From the NCBI GenBank assembly GCA_021018995.1, contig CM037586.1, positions 146,734,060-146,798,059 on the forward strand: a stretch of 64,000 nt of DNA. Direction: 5' to 3'. Under the pieces are notes generated by a model. That model was not told the DNA's origin. It worked only from the letters and a program-made list of their open reading frames with translations, and ran no database searches. Shown one piece after another: positions 45,591 through 56,628 of this stretch (its first letter is position 1; every line of letters starts with the position of its first letter). This DNA is from Chloranthus sessilifolius (Eukaryota; Streptophyta; Magnoliopsida; Chloranthales; Chloranthaceae). The position numbers were made by a program, and so were the translations under genes.

Positions 45591-47499
45591 TGTTTTATGA
45601 TAAATATTATTTAAAAGGCAATTAATTTCAATTAAGGACAATTTGATGCGAGGTTGGAACCACTACAAAAAATAAGACTATTAGCGGCAGCCAAAAATTA
45701 CCGCTATTAACCAAAAGACTGGCGCTAATACCCTCACAGGCAGTTGTAAAAACTGCCGCTACTAGTGTTGTCGCTATTTTGTTTTAGCGGCAGTTGTACA
45801 ACTGCCGGTGAGGGTATTAGTGGCAGTTTTTATAACTGCTGCCCCTAAGTTATCAATAGTAGTGGCAACCACTAAAAAACTGCCGCTGCCATGTTTATAC
45901 CGGCATTACAAATAGGGAGATGCCTACTAGAAGCTTAATTTGCTGATGTAGAGGTTTATAAAAGTAAAATAGGAAAACTGATTGGGAGATGCTCATCTAG
46001 AAACCATATTTTCTGAATCTCTGATTGGGAAAATATGACACTCAATTGAATCAAAAGTAAGATTACAATAGTGCAAAAAGAATAATAAATTTTTCTGACA
46101 ACTGAAAAAAAAAACAAGCTTCATCTCACTGGCTGAGCCTTGATCTCGACCCTGAGAATCACCCACTCATCTCCCTGAGGAAATCAATGTGTCTGCAGCA
46201 CCAATCGGCGGTCTGCGGCACTAGCGCTTGACGGTGCGAACTGAATTCAAACTCTCTCTATGGTCTGCAGCACCAATCTGCAGGCGATTTCTAAATGCTT
46301 TGGCCCAGTAAGCGCTATGGGCAGCCCACTTCTAATCAGCAATCAGCCCCTCCCAGTAACTTTTCAGCGTTTTCTTACCTATCAATGCAAAATGAGGCCC
46401 TTCAAAAATCTAGGAAGCAATCACCATATGCTCAACAACAACCACCACTCAATTGCAATCTGCATCAATCACCTTATGATCCTTCCTTTTCTCTTAAGTC
46501 AACCCGAATCTAGGAAGCAATAAAATCTGTGCAGGAGCCAGAATTGGAAGTACCAAGAGACTTGACGCATTCACTTCAAGAAGGCAGCCTAATAGCGAAG
46601 CAAGCATATCACTTCAAGAAGGCAGCCTAATAAAATCTGTGCCGGATTTTCCATGTGATGCTTCTCCTTCATCTCTGCATCGCATCACCTACTACATTCT
46701 TGTCAACCACAAGCATTTATAGCAGCCCAAACCATAAACGAAGAGGGGATTCTCCCCACCACAAATACTGAAATGTTTATTTTATCACCCAACCCCACGT
46801 TATATCTAGTATGCTTGCTACAAAAGCCTCTTTTACCCAAAGACCCATAACACATTATTCTCCTCTCCTACTCTCCAAAGCCATTTCCTGAATGAAGCTG
46901 AGTTTGATCATTACCTCAAGACTTCAAATCCCCAGCCTCCCAACTGCCTTAGAGAAGCTGGCCACCTTCCACTCAACAATAAAACTTCTAACCAGTCTCC
47001 CCACCCTAAAAAAAGTACCTCATTATTTTCTCAAATCCGTTAATAATTCTCATACGATATTGGAACATTGCCAAAAAATAAATGAGAACGTTTAAGAGTG
47101 AAAATTTAGTAAGTGTTTGCCTTCCTCCAATGGTTAGAAGAAACTTTCCACACCGTGAGCTTTCGTTCAAACCTGTCACCCACCACCCAATTCCATAAAG
47201 ATTTATATGCATGAAGCTATTATTATTGAAAAAAACAAAACTACATCAATTGGGTGGAAGGGCCCTATTCTCCTCCTTACAAGATGAATTCCTTGCAACT
47301 CTCTCCATGCAATGCGTTAGCCTCACTCCCATATCATCTCCCTGAGGGAATCAATGTGATCCACATAATCTCTAACCCTCTCGGTTATACAATGCTGACC
47401 TGCCTGCGATTCAATAGCCTCAGACTCTGGTCCCATCATGCGGGCGCTCTCCTAATTGATGCATGGATATCGTATGGAGCGGATTCTGAGAGATCAAGT

Positions 47500-47600
47500 G
47501 GAGTCTGGGGTACCCTTTGCAATGCTAGTATTGTTGGTCAAAATTCGAAGCAATTCTGCAAAAGCTGCACAGAGAAAATCAGGAGCTTCATTAAGGATAT
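47500..47600 (-). pseudogene. Possible armadillo-repeat gene fragment
   Basis: The minus strand reads [21 protein letters not shown] without a stop, a pattern like one armadillo-type helix pair. It may come from the same parent gene as the fragment at 48391-48570. The assignment is weak. Confidence 0.3.
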
Positions 47601-48157
47601 TGAGTACGCTCTCATCTTAAGCAAATTCAGTTTTCACTTAGATGTCTACGTGACCACTATGATGTATCATATGCACATATGATGACAGATTCAAATGCCA
47701 AACCCAGCTCTGTTGAATTGGCAGGAATTATAGATACATTCATGGCTGTAAAAATAATCTATTATATTTCTTTATAGACTCGAAACAGGACAGGATTGAG
47801 TGACTCAATTGTTATCAATTGCATCTCTTAGAGCAGAGGGTGTGCATGGTCAGGAAACAATGAAAAGATCATCACTGGTGCACTTGCAAAAGTCGAACAA
47901 CTCAAGTCAAAGCTATAATTAGATGTCTCTCAACCTAATAAAATCATGATTTAGTATCTTAAGAAACTATTAAATACTCTTCCAGATTCTACGACTCCCT
48001 GAATAAGAGCTCCATTTTGTGGACAACCCAATGGAATCTGAAACTCATTTTTTGGGGTCACCAAAATTATTGTAAGGCTTTAAGGGTTTAGCATATAGAC
48101 TATTATACAACATTGAGATAGCTTACTAGTTGGGAGTTGTGTATAGTGATCATTCTG

Positions 48158-48275
48158 ACGCCACCAAGAGATATCCGAACAAACTTTCTGCAGCAGCGAT
48201 GGATGATGCCAAAGAAGTCTTTCCAACACCTGGTGGGCCAACAAAACATAGCACCGTTCTGGCATCTAGCTTAAG
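48158..48275 (-). pseudogene. Lon protease AAA+ exon fragment (peroxisomal LON2-like)
   Basis: The minus strand encodes LDARTVLCFVGPPGVGKTSL ASSIAAA, containing the Walker A motif GPPGVGKTS with the exact Lon context. After a frame change it continues RKFVRISLGGV, which in Lon follows about two residues later. A CAG acceptor-like site precedes the fragment at 48276. The wording is closest to plant peroxisomal LON2. Only about 40 of roughly 880 residues remain, so this is a captured exon, not a gene. Confidence 0.8.
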
Positions 48276-48390
48276 CTGCAGATTGTAAATTCAGTTCATT
48301 TAAAGTGAGCAGCAATATGGCAGTGTTAGATTCATGTGTTTTGAACTAATTACCTGTTTTGCTATAGAAGAAATGCACCCAGAGGTGCTA

Positions 48391-48570
48391 GCATGCATCC
48401 TCTAGAATAACAGGTTGATCTTGGCGAAGTCTAGACAAAATTTCTATTGCTTTGTCCTGCAACAAGGGTGTTCCATCAGCTATAAATGATACTAGAGGGG
48501 CTACTTTGTTAGGAAATTCAGCGAGAACTGCCAAAGCAGGAGATCCAATACCAAGAAATATGCGCTTTCT
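48391..48570 (-). pseudogene. Armadillo-repeat fragment (CELLULOSE SYNTHASE INTERACTIVE-like)
   Basis: An open stretch of about 60 residues on the minus strand reads [20 protein letters not shown] then [29 protein letters not shown]. This fits an armadillo repeat of the plant CSI proteins that link cellulose synthase to microtubules, from memory of the family. Only one or two repeats of a protein of about 2000 residues are present. It lies between the Lon and TPD1-like fragments in the same orientation. Confidence 0.5.
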
Positions 48571-48670
48571 ATGTCAAAGAGCATCAGGAGATCCAATATT
48601 AAATTAGATCACATGGATTAGTTAAACACAATATATTCTGTAAGTAGAGACTCGTCGGCTTCGGTGATCC

Positions 48671-49006
48671 TCACTCACATTGGGAAAACCAGGTCCTCAG
48701 AGACATGAGAAACTGCTGGTGAGAGTAGTTAAAAGAGATCTTCTGCAGGGGAGACAATGGCAACCCACCGTTAACAACACAGTCATCGTAACCCAGTACT
48801 TTAAACAGCCTCGGATTCACGAGGACCTGTGAAAAGTCTCCACACTTCACATGGACATCGATCACCGGGAACATCGGGCAGTTGTTATGGATTTCCACCA
48901 TAAATATCAGCGGATTCGTGAAACCCACTTGAATCTGCTGCACAGTGGGAACATTGGGGCTGCATTTTGCACGGTAACCTGCAAAATGTAGCTCAAAATT
49001 AGTCAT
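48671..49006 (-). pseudogene. TPD1-like secreted-protein gene fragment with open frame
   Basis: A 111-residue open frame. From GYRAKC (after a TTTTGCAG acceptor-like site at about 48979) it matches the C-terminal domain of TPD1-like proteins: FMVEIHNNCP, VIDVHVKCGDFSQVLVNP, LFKVLGYDDCVVNGGLPL, SFNYSHQQF and a terminal C. TPD1 is a small Cys-rich secreted ligand for an anther receptor kinase; many homologues are uncharacterised. The Cys pattern is kept and no stop occurs, but the first exon with the signal peptide is absent and the apparent ATG lies in what looks like intron sequence. Captured within CACTA-2. Confidence 0.7.
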
Positions 49007-49612
49007 AATTAAATAAGATAATATAATTATGCTGTTATGTTTTGATGAGATTTACTTCATAGCATTTGAAATTATCATAGTGATGAAAGATGAAAGCTGA
49101 GGAATGGTGAAGTGGTGAAGAGAGGTTTCAGACCTTCATAGCATTTAAAATTATCATAGCATTTGCTCATCTTCCTCCAAGGTAGGGCACTTGTTAATAC
49201 ATAAGCAGGAAGTGACTATCTTTAATTTCCAATTTTGCATAGCTAAAACAATATATAAGCAGTACTATTTGCCTATCTCGTCAAGGTTTAATGCTTAGAT
49301 CCCTCAATATGAGATTCCTGGTTATGGTTCTAGATAATGCCAAATTTTGGAGACCTGGTTGTCTCCTGTCCTGTTCCTAAAAAGTATGTTGTGTGAATGT
49401 GAGTTTGTTTCTAGTTAGAATTTCTGGAAGTTCAGAAGTTTAAGACTTTTGTTCAGATTTGTTAGAATAGAAATGTCTGGTTTTATTTTCCTAATAAGTG
49501 CATTTACTTTGATGATGCGTTAGAGGAAAAAATGTTCCAAAGCATTTTGTCTGTTTTGCAACATTCAGAATTTGCATGTTCTCCATTCGAACATCCCTGT
49601 CATTGTTGGGTT

Positions 49613-49805
49613 CTTAGGGCGCAGAAGCTTGTACCATAGACTCTAGACCCTAGACCCTTAAACTCTGATCAAAACCCTAAGACTCGTGGCCCTAATTAGT
49701 GGTGCTCTTTAGGACGCAGAAGCCTGGCACTCTAGACCCTAGACTTTAAACTCTGATCAAAACCCTAAGACTTGTGACCTTAATTGATGTGCTCTTTAAA
49801 TTTTA
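49613..49805. repeat. 96-bp tandem duplication in CACTA-2
   Basis: Two copies start near 49613 and 49709. Both contain GACGCAGAAGCCTGG-like, CTAGACCCTAGAC and ACTCTGATCAAAACCCTAAG words. Confidence 0.85.
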
Positions 49806-51367
49806 GGCACTGAAAATTTAAATTTGATTTTCAACTTGTAGTATTTAATCTTATTTCTTTCCATTTGGCTGAGAAATCACTTGAAGTGTGTCGCTGTCCA
49901 CTGTTTTCAATTTTGTTTTTCTAATCCTGAAACCCTAAACATAGATTCTGTGTTGAAACAGCAGCACTTCAATTTCCAATTTTGCATAGCTAAAACATGT
50001 TAAAGAGCAATTATAGATCTAAACCCCTCAGCCATGAGAGTTCTAGTCCAAATAGACACTTATAGATCTAAATAAAAATATTCAATAGAAGAAATTTCTT
50101 TGAGGCATTTCATCAAACCAGAAAGATGCATATATATATATATCCCTGAAATGCACTTTCAGCCGTGCATACACAAAACTTTAGAGCCCCGAAATCAACA
50201 TATCAAAATCAAAATCAATCATCCAAAGATCAAAATCAAAATCGATCTGCAACTGGAATCGAAATCAAATTTGATCCGCAACATGAATGGATATTGAATC
50301 AAACTTTGAGACTTTGGAATGCAACTTGAATCGAAATCTACCTGTAACTTGAATCGATATTGAACCGCAGCTTGAATCACGAGTTTGAGACTTGTAAACA
50401 TACCGAATCATCTCTCTAGGGTTTCATTTCTATCGGAGAGCTGCTGAAAAATCGAAACAAATCTCTAAAAAAGTCATATCTCAAATCTATAAACATATTC
50501 AAAATCAGAATCACCGATCAGAATGTGAGATTCACACATCGAAACAAGAGATCTAACCTTTTGTAATGATAAAATTTTAGATCCTTCAATCGGACGGTGC
50601 CTTCAATTTAAGAAAATCGATGTAGCCTTCAATTAGTTGTCATTTGAGCAATTTTTTGAGAGATTATATAGAGCTAGAGATTTTCAGAGATCAGAGAGAA
50701 TGAAGGAGAAAGGATTTCACAATTTTAGAGATCAGAGAGAATGAAGGAGAAAGGGTTTCAGTTTCGCCTGGTTGGGTTTCGCCATTTGGGAGAGCAGATG
50801 GAACGAGGGAGAGTTGGGGCTGTGATTCTGATGGGAAGGTTGCATTTATATAGGGCCCAACTGAAGTAGAGTTTGCCAGCAAGGTTTCTTTAGATAACAC
50901 CATGAAATACTTGATTTATAGTGGCGGCCCATAATAACCGTCATTGAGCACATGCCGCCGCTAATACACATTATTTTTGTAGTGAACATACCTTGCCGCT
51001 GAAGAGAATGATCCGCAAGAGATGATTCCAATAAGCCGCTCGCTTAGAACTTGAGGACAATACTACCTTGCTTCTATCCCCCTCTATAAAATGGACACGA
51101 TTACATTGAGTGGAGATGAAGAGGGGACGTTGTCCTCTATATAGCATGCCCTTGAATCCTAACCCATCAAAGATTCAAGGAAGAGGTGTATCACTAGAAA
51201 ATAGGGATTGACTTACCACAAACCAATAATGCCGAAACCGACTCCTAAGTTGCATGCAGTGGAATCGCGTTACGAATGAAAGTCCCGAAGTCTTTAGTCA
51301 ATTGAGTTTTAAGTAAACTAGGGAAAGAGTAAAGTTATTGTGTGGGTCACAATTACCCAACAAACCT

Positions 51368-52118
51368 TACCCAATTAGGTTCAAAGTATCAAGCTCAATT
51401 ACCAACGTCTAAAGTCTGTTCTAGTTAGGTAAGATAGTTCCGCATTGGGTCGGGATGGGTTGACCCCAGTTTTACCTGATTACCAACTCCTTGGGTCGGG
51501 TCTGGTCTTGGGTTTGTCTGCGCTGAACTAAGAAATAAGAGTTTGCTCCAATGAGGACGAATCAGGAACCCAATGAGGGAAGTGTTATTGTGTTAGTGTG
51601 CCAAAACCTTTCATGTTACAGCCCCAACGCTTCATGAAAGTACTGGTTAGACACCAATTTTCATTTTTACACACCAATTAATAAAAAAAATTAAAAACTT
51701 TACACCTTTTTTTATATGTTTTACGATGTTTTTTAATAACTTAGGGCGTGTTTGATTGGAGGCAATGGTGCGACCAAACATGCTTGAAGCCCCTTTGCGC
51801 AAGTCAAACCTGTTGTGGCGTTAGTGTACAGATATCACTATGCGTTTTCGAAAGTGGCTCGGAGGGTAGAGCTTCGTGATCTACAAACGCTATGGGTTTC
51901 GCAAAGCATCAAGGACCCAACCTCTCGAATGCTAAAGCCTCACGACCTCCTTCACCCTACGAAACCAAACTTTGCATTTCTTGAAGACCCTCATATGAAA
52001 CATGTTTTTGCTCGCAAGATTTGCAGCCCGTTGGGAGGTTTTGGAGTCTTTATATGTCTGTTAGTCAATGTGCAGTTGATCGGAGGAATTTAATTGCTAC
52101 TGGGTTGGTGCCTCCGTT
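51368..52118. other. Former upstream flank of CHLM and adjoining DNA
   Basis: This is the DNA immediately beyond the Copia-1 target duplication, so before the insertion it adjoined 22825 and was the more distal CHLM promoter side. A motif near 51746 (TTAGGGCGTGTTTGATTGG) resembles a PIF/Harbinger or MITE end. No gene is recognised; the open frame at 51815-52093 has no family features. Confidence 0.45.
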
Positions 52119-52439
52119 GAGAACCATTGATGGCGTTGAATCAAACAATGGATATCGTTTTTCATTGCAATCTTCCACATAACGGATCTTGACACCAAGA
52201 GGGTACTATTAGACTGACATTTTTTGTTTACATGTGACACAGATTCCTAAAAGTGACCCTAAAATCACAAGGCACTCAATGCGTTCAAACATGGCTTTAG
52301 GGCCACTTTTTAGGGATATTTACCATGAGGAAACAAAAATGAACCGTATAATGGTACGCTCATGATGTAAGGTTCATTTTGTAGAAGATTGCCATGAAAA
52401 ACGATATCCATCATTTGATTTAACTAGTCAATGGTTCTC
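52119..52439. repeat. Foldback MITE-like repeat
   Basis: Arms at about 52119-52265 and 52294-52439 are inverted complements over almost their whole length. The outer ends GAGAACCATTGA and TCAATGGTTCTC match exactly, as does ATGGATATCGTTTTTCAT with its complement. A related half-element lies at 5138-5273. Confidence 0.8.
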
Positions 52440-52949
52440 AGGGTAGTAGGGTGCCCACATGTAAACTGGTAGGCTCAAATAGAGGTACCTTTTTTTCTTA
52501 AGCCAGTGAGCGACCTAAAGGCCGACCCAGTTTATTTCACAATGATAAGCAATCTGTCATCTTCAAGCAAGCTCTCTTGATCCATCATCATTGCCACCAA
52601 CGATCACTAGTACATTTGAACGATGTCTTTGATCAAAACGATGTTTGCCATCAACGATCAAAGGATCTTACCATTTCTGTTGTTACTTCTTCTGAAAGAT
52701 CACCATCCGATCTATTAAGACACCTTTGATCAAGCAACAACACCATCACTATCACTGGAATCTGGTTTTTGCATCCTATTGATATCTTCGTTGGCCCCAT
52801 AAAATTCGACACTTTAATGGTGAAACCTTAGATCATTAAGCTCCTCTTAACCACCCCAACCTACATTAAGGGCTACCACTAAATTTCGCTGTTCTCAACC
52901 TTTATATTGGAATAGAAAGCGCAAATGCCCCTGTTATTGTGTCACCAAG

Positions 52950-53089
52950 CAGCTCTCTTTTAGCGGCAATAAAAAAATGCTACTATTAACAAAAATACTT
53001 GTTTCAGTAGCGAAAGAACTAGTAGTGGCAGTTTCTTTATTAATAGCGGTAGTTATTGGTTGCCGCTGAAACACCTTATTTTTATAGTG
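52950..53089. mobile_element. CACTA-type terminus related to CACTA-2
   Basis: The stretch ends CCTTATTTTTATAGTG; inverted it begins CACTATAAAAATAAGG followed by AGCGGCAACC and ACCGCTATTAA motifs, matching the left end of CACTA-2. The partner end with a matching triplet was not found. Confidence 0.6.
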
Positions 53090-53260
53090 ACCAGCGTCGT
53101 TTAACATAACATATTTCAAAATCGATGGCGTAGAAAAAGGACAAACAACATTGGGATTATATATCAATTTTGAATGAGTGTAGAGTTTGCCATAGTTCAA
53201 GGTGATCCGATGAATAGGTGTTGAGGTCATTGACACTGGAGTACTTAAGGTAAAAGAGTG

Positions 53261-54405
53261 TGTAGGAATTGTTGAATAAGGTTTAATCCCAACCACATGT
53301 GTTAATCGATTGAGTTGGGAAAATGAATCGATTGAGTTTGAGAAGTCAATCGATTGACTTCTGGACAGTTTCAGATCCGCAAGTTTGAATATGTGACTAT
53401 TTTGAAAGATTGCTTTAGTCAAAATATTTCCTAAATGATTTGGAGATTTTTTGGAAGTGTTTTGAATACTTGCAAGTTTTAGGAGATTTACGAGCCATGT
53501 TTTCAAAAAGGGTTTGGTGCCTATTTGCAGAAAGTTCATCTAGGGATCCAAAGAGAGTTTGGTGAAAATTTCATATGTGAAAACTGTGAGAATATTTTGA
53601 GAGAAAAAGTATTGAAGAATATTTTAGGGATTGAAGATCCGATTGAAGTCGTTCTTGTGTCGGAATTGTGATTATATTTCGGTAGATCTATTCTCTATTA
53701 TTTGAAGGATTGCGTCATTGGTTTAACAACGGATTTATTGTTGAAGATCGTGTTAGATCTTGATTGAGTTTACACTAGAGAGAAGAGAGTGTATGCGCTG
53801 TAAACATTTATAAAATTAGTGCATATACTCCCATGGACGTAGCCCTCGATTGGATGAACCACGTAAATCTTTGTGTTGTGCGTGTGATTAATTTTTTGCC
53901 TGAATCTTCTTATTTTTTCCCATTCATCGCGATAGGGAGTTCGTAGTGTAGGTAGAATTCCTAACAATTGGTATTCAAGTAAGGTTTACGCTACAATGGT
54001 GATGAAGGTCTCGAATGCACGATTTGAGGTGGAGAAATTTTTTGGGAAGAATAACTTCGCTTTGTGGTAAGTCAAGGTCACAGATCTCCTTGTTCAACAA
54101 GGTATTGATGATGCTCTACTTGGAAAGGAGATGGGGAAGAAGGCAGAGATGTCCGATAAAGAGTGGAACTCTATTGATAAGAGAGCCATAAGTACTATCC
54201 GATTGTACTTGTCCGATAAAGTTTTGTATAACGTTCTTCACGAGAAAACGACCGTGGATCTGTGGAAGAAGATGGAATCTCTCTACATGACAAAGTCATT
54301 GTCCAACAGATTCTTCATGAAGAAGCAACTCTACACCCTTTGTATGAAAGCTGGTACTCGTATTCATGACCATTTGAATTCATTTAATAAAATAGTTAGT
54401 GAGCT
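53261..54405 (+). mobile_element. Copia-2: 5' LTR and gag of a second Copia element
   Basis: An LTR of about 706 bp (53261-53966) starts TGTAGGAATT and ends AATTCCTAACA. It is followed by a Met-tRNA-like primer-binding site (TTGGTATTCAAG) and a gag region from 53997 with KFEVE.FFGKNNFALW-like N-terminal sequence and the UBN2-type block TVDLWKKMESLYMTKSLSNR. The element is interrupted by Gypsy-2 at 54405; the remainder would lie beyond the window. Broken. Confidence 0.8.
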
Positions 54406-56543
54406 TGTCACAACCCCAGATTTTTGGGATGAGTGCACGTTATGTATTACATATAGGTATATGTGTTTCACAAGGAGACCAAAACGAACCAAAGACACTA
54501 TGTGTGTACGTGAGAAACACACTAGTATTTCCCTAACTTATATGTATAAAAGTGAAAGAGAGAGAAGAACCCTTGCGTAACTCTATTCTAACCTAAATAG
54601 AGAGAAGGAGAATATAGAGAGAAAGAAGAGGAGAGCCTAGTAAAGAACTAGGGTTTCGTTGGGACTTAAATCGGCAGAAGAGTTGGAGAAAAGGCTGGAG
54701 GAGGAACCTTGGAGGCCGGTTAGCCTAGTAGAATTTCGAATCTTAAATCAAACTTGCGCGAGACTCATCGTCAGAGGTATGTTAAAGGCATGATAGATGC
54801 TTAGGCATGTTTTAAATAATAGGAAGAATGTTGGTTGAATTTTTTTTTATGATGATTAAGGTTTGAATGAAGGGAGAAATTATGTTCTCGATCTGATCGA
54901 GGAGCAAAAATCATCGTTCCTCGCTCGAGCGGTCTAAAGGGCTCGCTCGAGCGGGGATGAATAGAAAAAAAAAATATATATATATATAACTCTGGGCTCG
55001 CTCGAGCGGTCCCCAAAACTAAAGGGAAGCTCGCTCGAGCGAGGGTCCCCAGTAATACTTCGGTGGCTCGATTTAACTGCTCGAGCGACCTCGATTTAAC
55101 CGCTCGAGCAAGCTTAGGTGACCGCTCGAGCGAGGTCTGGTGACCACTCAGTTCTTGGAATTTTCGAATACAAGAAATTTGAGGTTTGTACACCCCAATG
55201 GTTCTAGTGATCTTTCTAAGCCTATGCTAAATTGAAATGTAGGTTTGACGCATGATCATGAAGTATAAACCTCTACGAGAAGGCGTGCTTTGAAATTCGT
55301 CGAGGTAGGGAATATTCTTGAAACATGTGCATTATTCTGTGAAATTCATATGTGTAGTGTAATCTATTTAAATAGTCAAATATTGCATGATCCTCATGAT
55401 AAAGGGTGTGTGAGTGAGTTTACAACGTGAAAGTCTTGAGGTCCCCAGGGGACGAAAAATCATATAGTTCAAACAAAGAAGGGTGCGACGGAAATATGGG
55501 GCATCCCAGGGATGCAGATGAAAACTAACAGAGAAACGTAAGTTATGTGATAAGGCCTGATGTAATATAATTAGCACAATCACGGTGAATAACTATATGT
55601 AGAGCACATTTGATATTTTTATTATTTAAGGTTTGATTAGAATATCCCAAGCGTGGCGGGATACCCACTGACTCGGCGGGATATCCGTGGCGATGCGGCG
55701 GATCTGTACTTTCATAGTACATCGAGGATGTAGATCTAAAAATAGACCCGCCACCTATGAGAAAGGGGCTTGGCGGTATCCCGGGGATACATATAACAAG
55801 CTATCTAGTTAGGCAGCGATGGTAGGTATTCCATGAGGGCTCGATGCTATATTGCTCGGGGACTACTTAAGTTAAGATTTAAGTGATTAGGCCAAATTCA
55901 CAACTAAATAAGGAGATTAAACAAAACCATGCTAAGTAACGGTCAAAATCATTAGTTTATTTCCAGTTACTCAAATTGTTGTCCATAAGTGATTACTCGA
56001 TAATTCTATGCTTGTTAAACTGCTGTCATATGTGTGAAGGTCAATCTATATGTTCTTTTTGTTTCCCTACGAACTAGGATGTAGCTCACCCCCTTAGACT
56101 ATCGTCGCGAGTCCGAGGACTAAGCGGCAAAGACTTCTGGAGAAAGGCTGATCCAAGGGTTTGGATTCGTGCCTGAAGAGTGAACCTCCTCTGAGGAATT
56201 CTTCTAGGAAACCCGCTGCATACTTTGAGTGAGTTGAGAGTATTATGTATGGCTTGGTATATCAAGCCTCTTTTTTTCGAATGTTTTAAATACCGTTTCT
56301 TGACAAAACGTCTAGGATGAACTGTTATCACTAATGGTTTGGGTAAGTTCTTATGCCCATGAATTGGCATGGGACAAGGACTTATGCGATACCTTGATTA
56401 TTTTGAGATTTTATTTAGAGTAGCTTCATTGTGCCTCAATTCTGATTTTGGCTTGTATATATCAATGTTTTGTAAGGAACCCAGGGCACCTTGAAGAGTC
56501 GTCTTGATGCACAGTTGGGGGTTCCAAAATTTGAGTTATCACG
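54406..56543 (+). repeat. 5' LTR of Gypsy-2
   Basis: Starts TGTCACAACCCCAG and ends near TTATCACG. It contains the palindrome array (54920-55140) and the lineage's conserved TATA-like and CTCGATGCTATATTGCTCGG blocks. Confidence 0.9.
54920..55140. repeat. CGCTCGAGCG palindrome array, Gypsy-2 5' LTR
   Basis: About seven GCTCGAGC cores, most as the full palindrome, occupy the same LTR position as in Gypsy-1. Confidence 0.9.
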
Positions 56544-56628
56544 ATTGGTATCAAAGCATTTTCTTTCTAGTTCTGGCTATCATATCGTCAGAATATAGGG
56601 ACTTCTGCTAACGAGACTATGGATTCTC

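Larger units (their letters stand above)
45661..50984. mobile_element. CACTA-2: gene-fragment-carrying CACTA element
   Basis: A 5.3-kb insertion begins CACTACAAAAAATAAGAC and ends TTATTTTTGTAGTG, flanked by AAC at 45658-45660 and 50985-50987. The left LTR of Copia-1 shows the uninterrupted site (GGTTAGAACATA). About 240 bp at the left end are built from AGCGGCAG / CTGCCGCT repeats, typical CACTA subterminal structure, with related motifs at the right end. I find no transposase. The interior holds fragments of at least three unrelated host genes, all on the minus strand, so it is a non-autonomous Pack-type CACTA. Confidence 0.88.
22830..51362 (-). mobile_element. Copia-1: LTR retrotransposon, minus strand, with three nested insertions
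   Basis: Two homologous LTRs (22830-27225 and 45591-51362, each about 445 bp once nested DNA is removed) flank Copia-order coding remnants on the minus strand: gag, GAG-pre-integrase, integrase, then reverse transcriptase and RNase H. The right LTR is followed inside the element by a primer-binding site matching initiator Met tRNA (about 45577-45588), and the left LTR by a polypurine tract (about 27226-27242). The 5-bp duplication AACCT lies at 22825-22829 and 51363-51367. LTR divergence counted by hand is about 10%, the oldest of the datable elements here. The element is broken in well over ten places and interrupted by CACTA-1, Gypsy-1 and CACTA-2. Confidence 0.9.
45591..51362 (-). repeat. 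5' LTR of Copia-1 (right), split by CACTA-2
   Basis: Segments 45591-45660 and 50985-51362 together form an LTR of about 445 bp homologous to the left LTR. It ends ACCCAACA and is followed by the target duplication AACCT. The CACTA-2 insertion duplicates AAC. Confidence 0.9.

Noticed and set aside
47254-47682. Plus-strand open frame of 142 codons in CACTA-2
   Set aside because: It matches nothing I recognise, and part of the region reads better as an armadillo-type fragment on the opposite strand.
48158-48275. A functional Lon protease gene
   Set aside because: Only one short exon-like piece with a frame change is present, inside a CACTA element.
51815-52093. Plus-strand open frame of 92 codons as a possible gene
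   Set aside because: No recognisable domain, no neighbouring exon, and composition like the surrounding DNA.
52934-53539. Minus-strand open frame of 201 codons
   Set aside because: It spans the CACTA terminus, unassigned DNA and the start of the Copia-2 LTR, and shows no protein family features. It is a chance frame.
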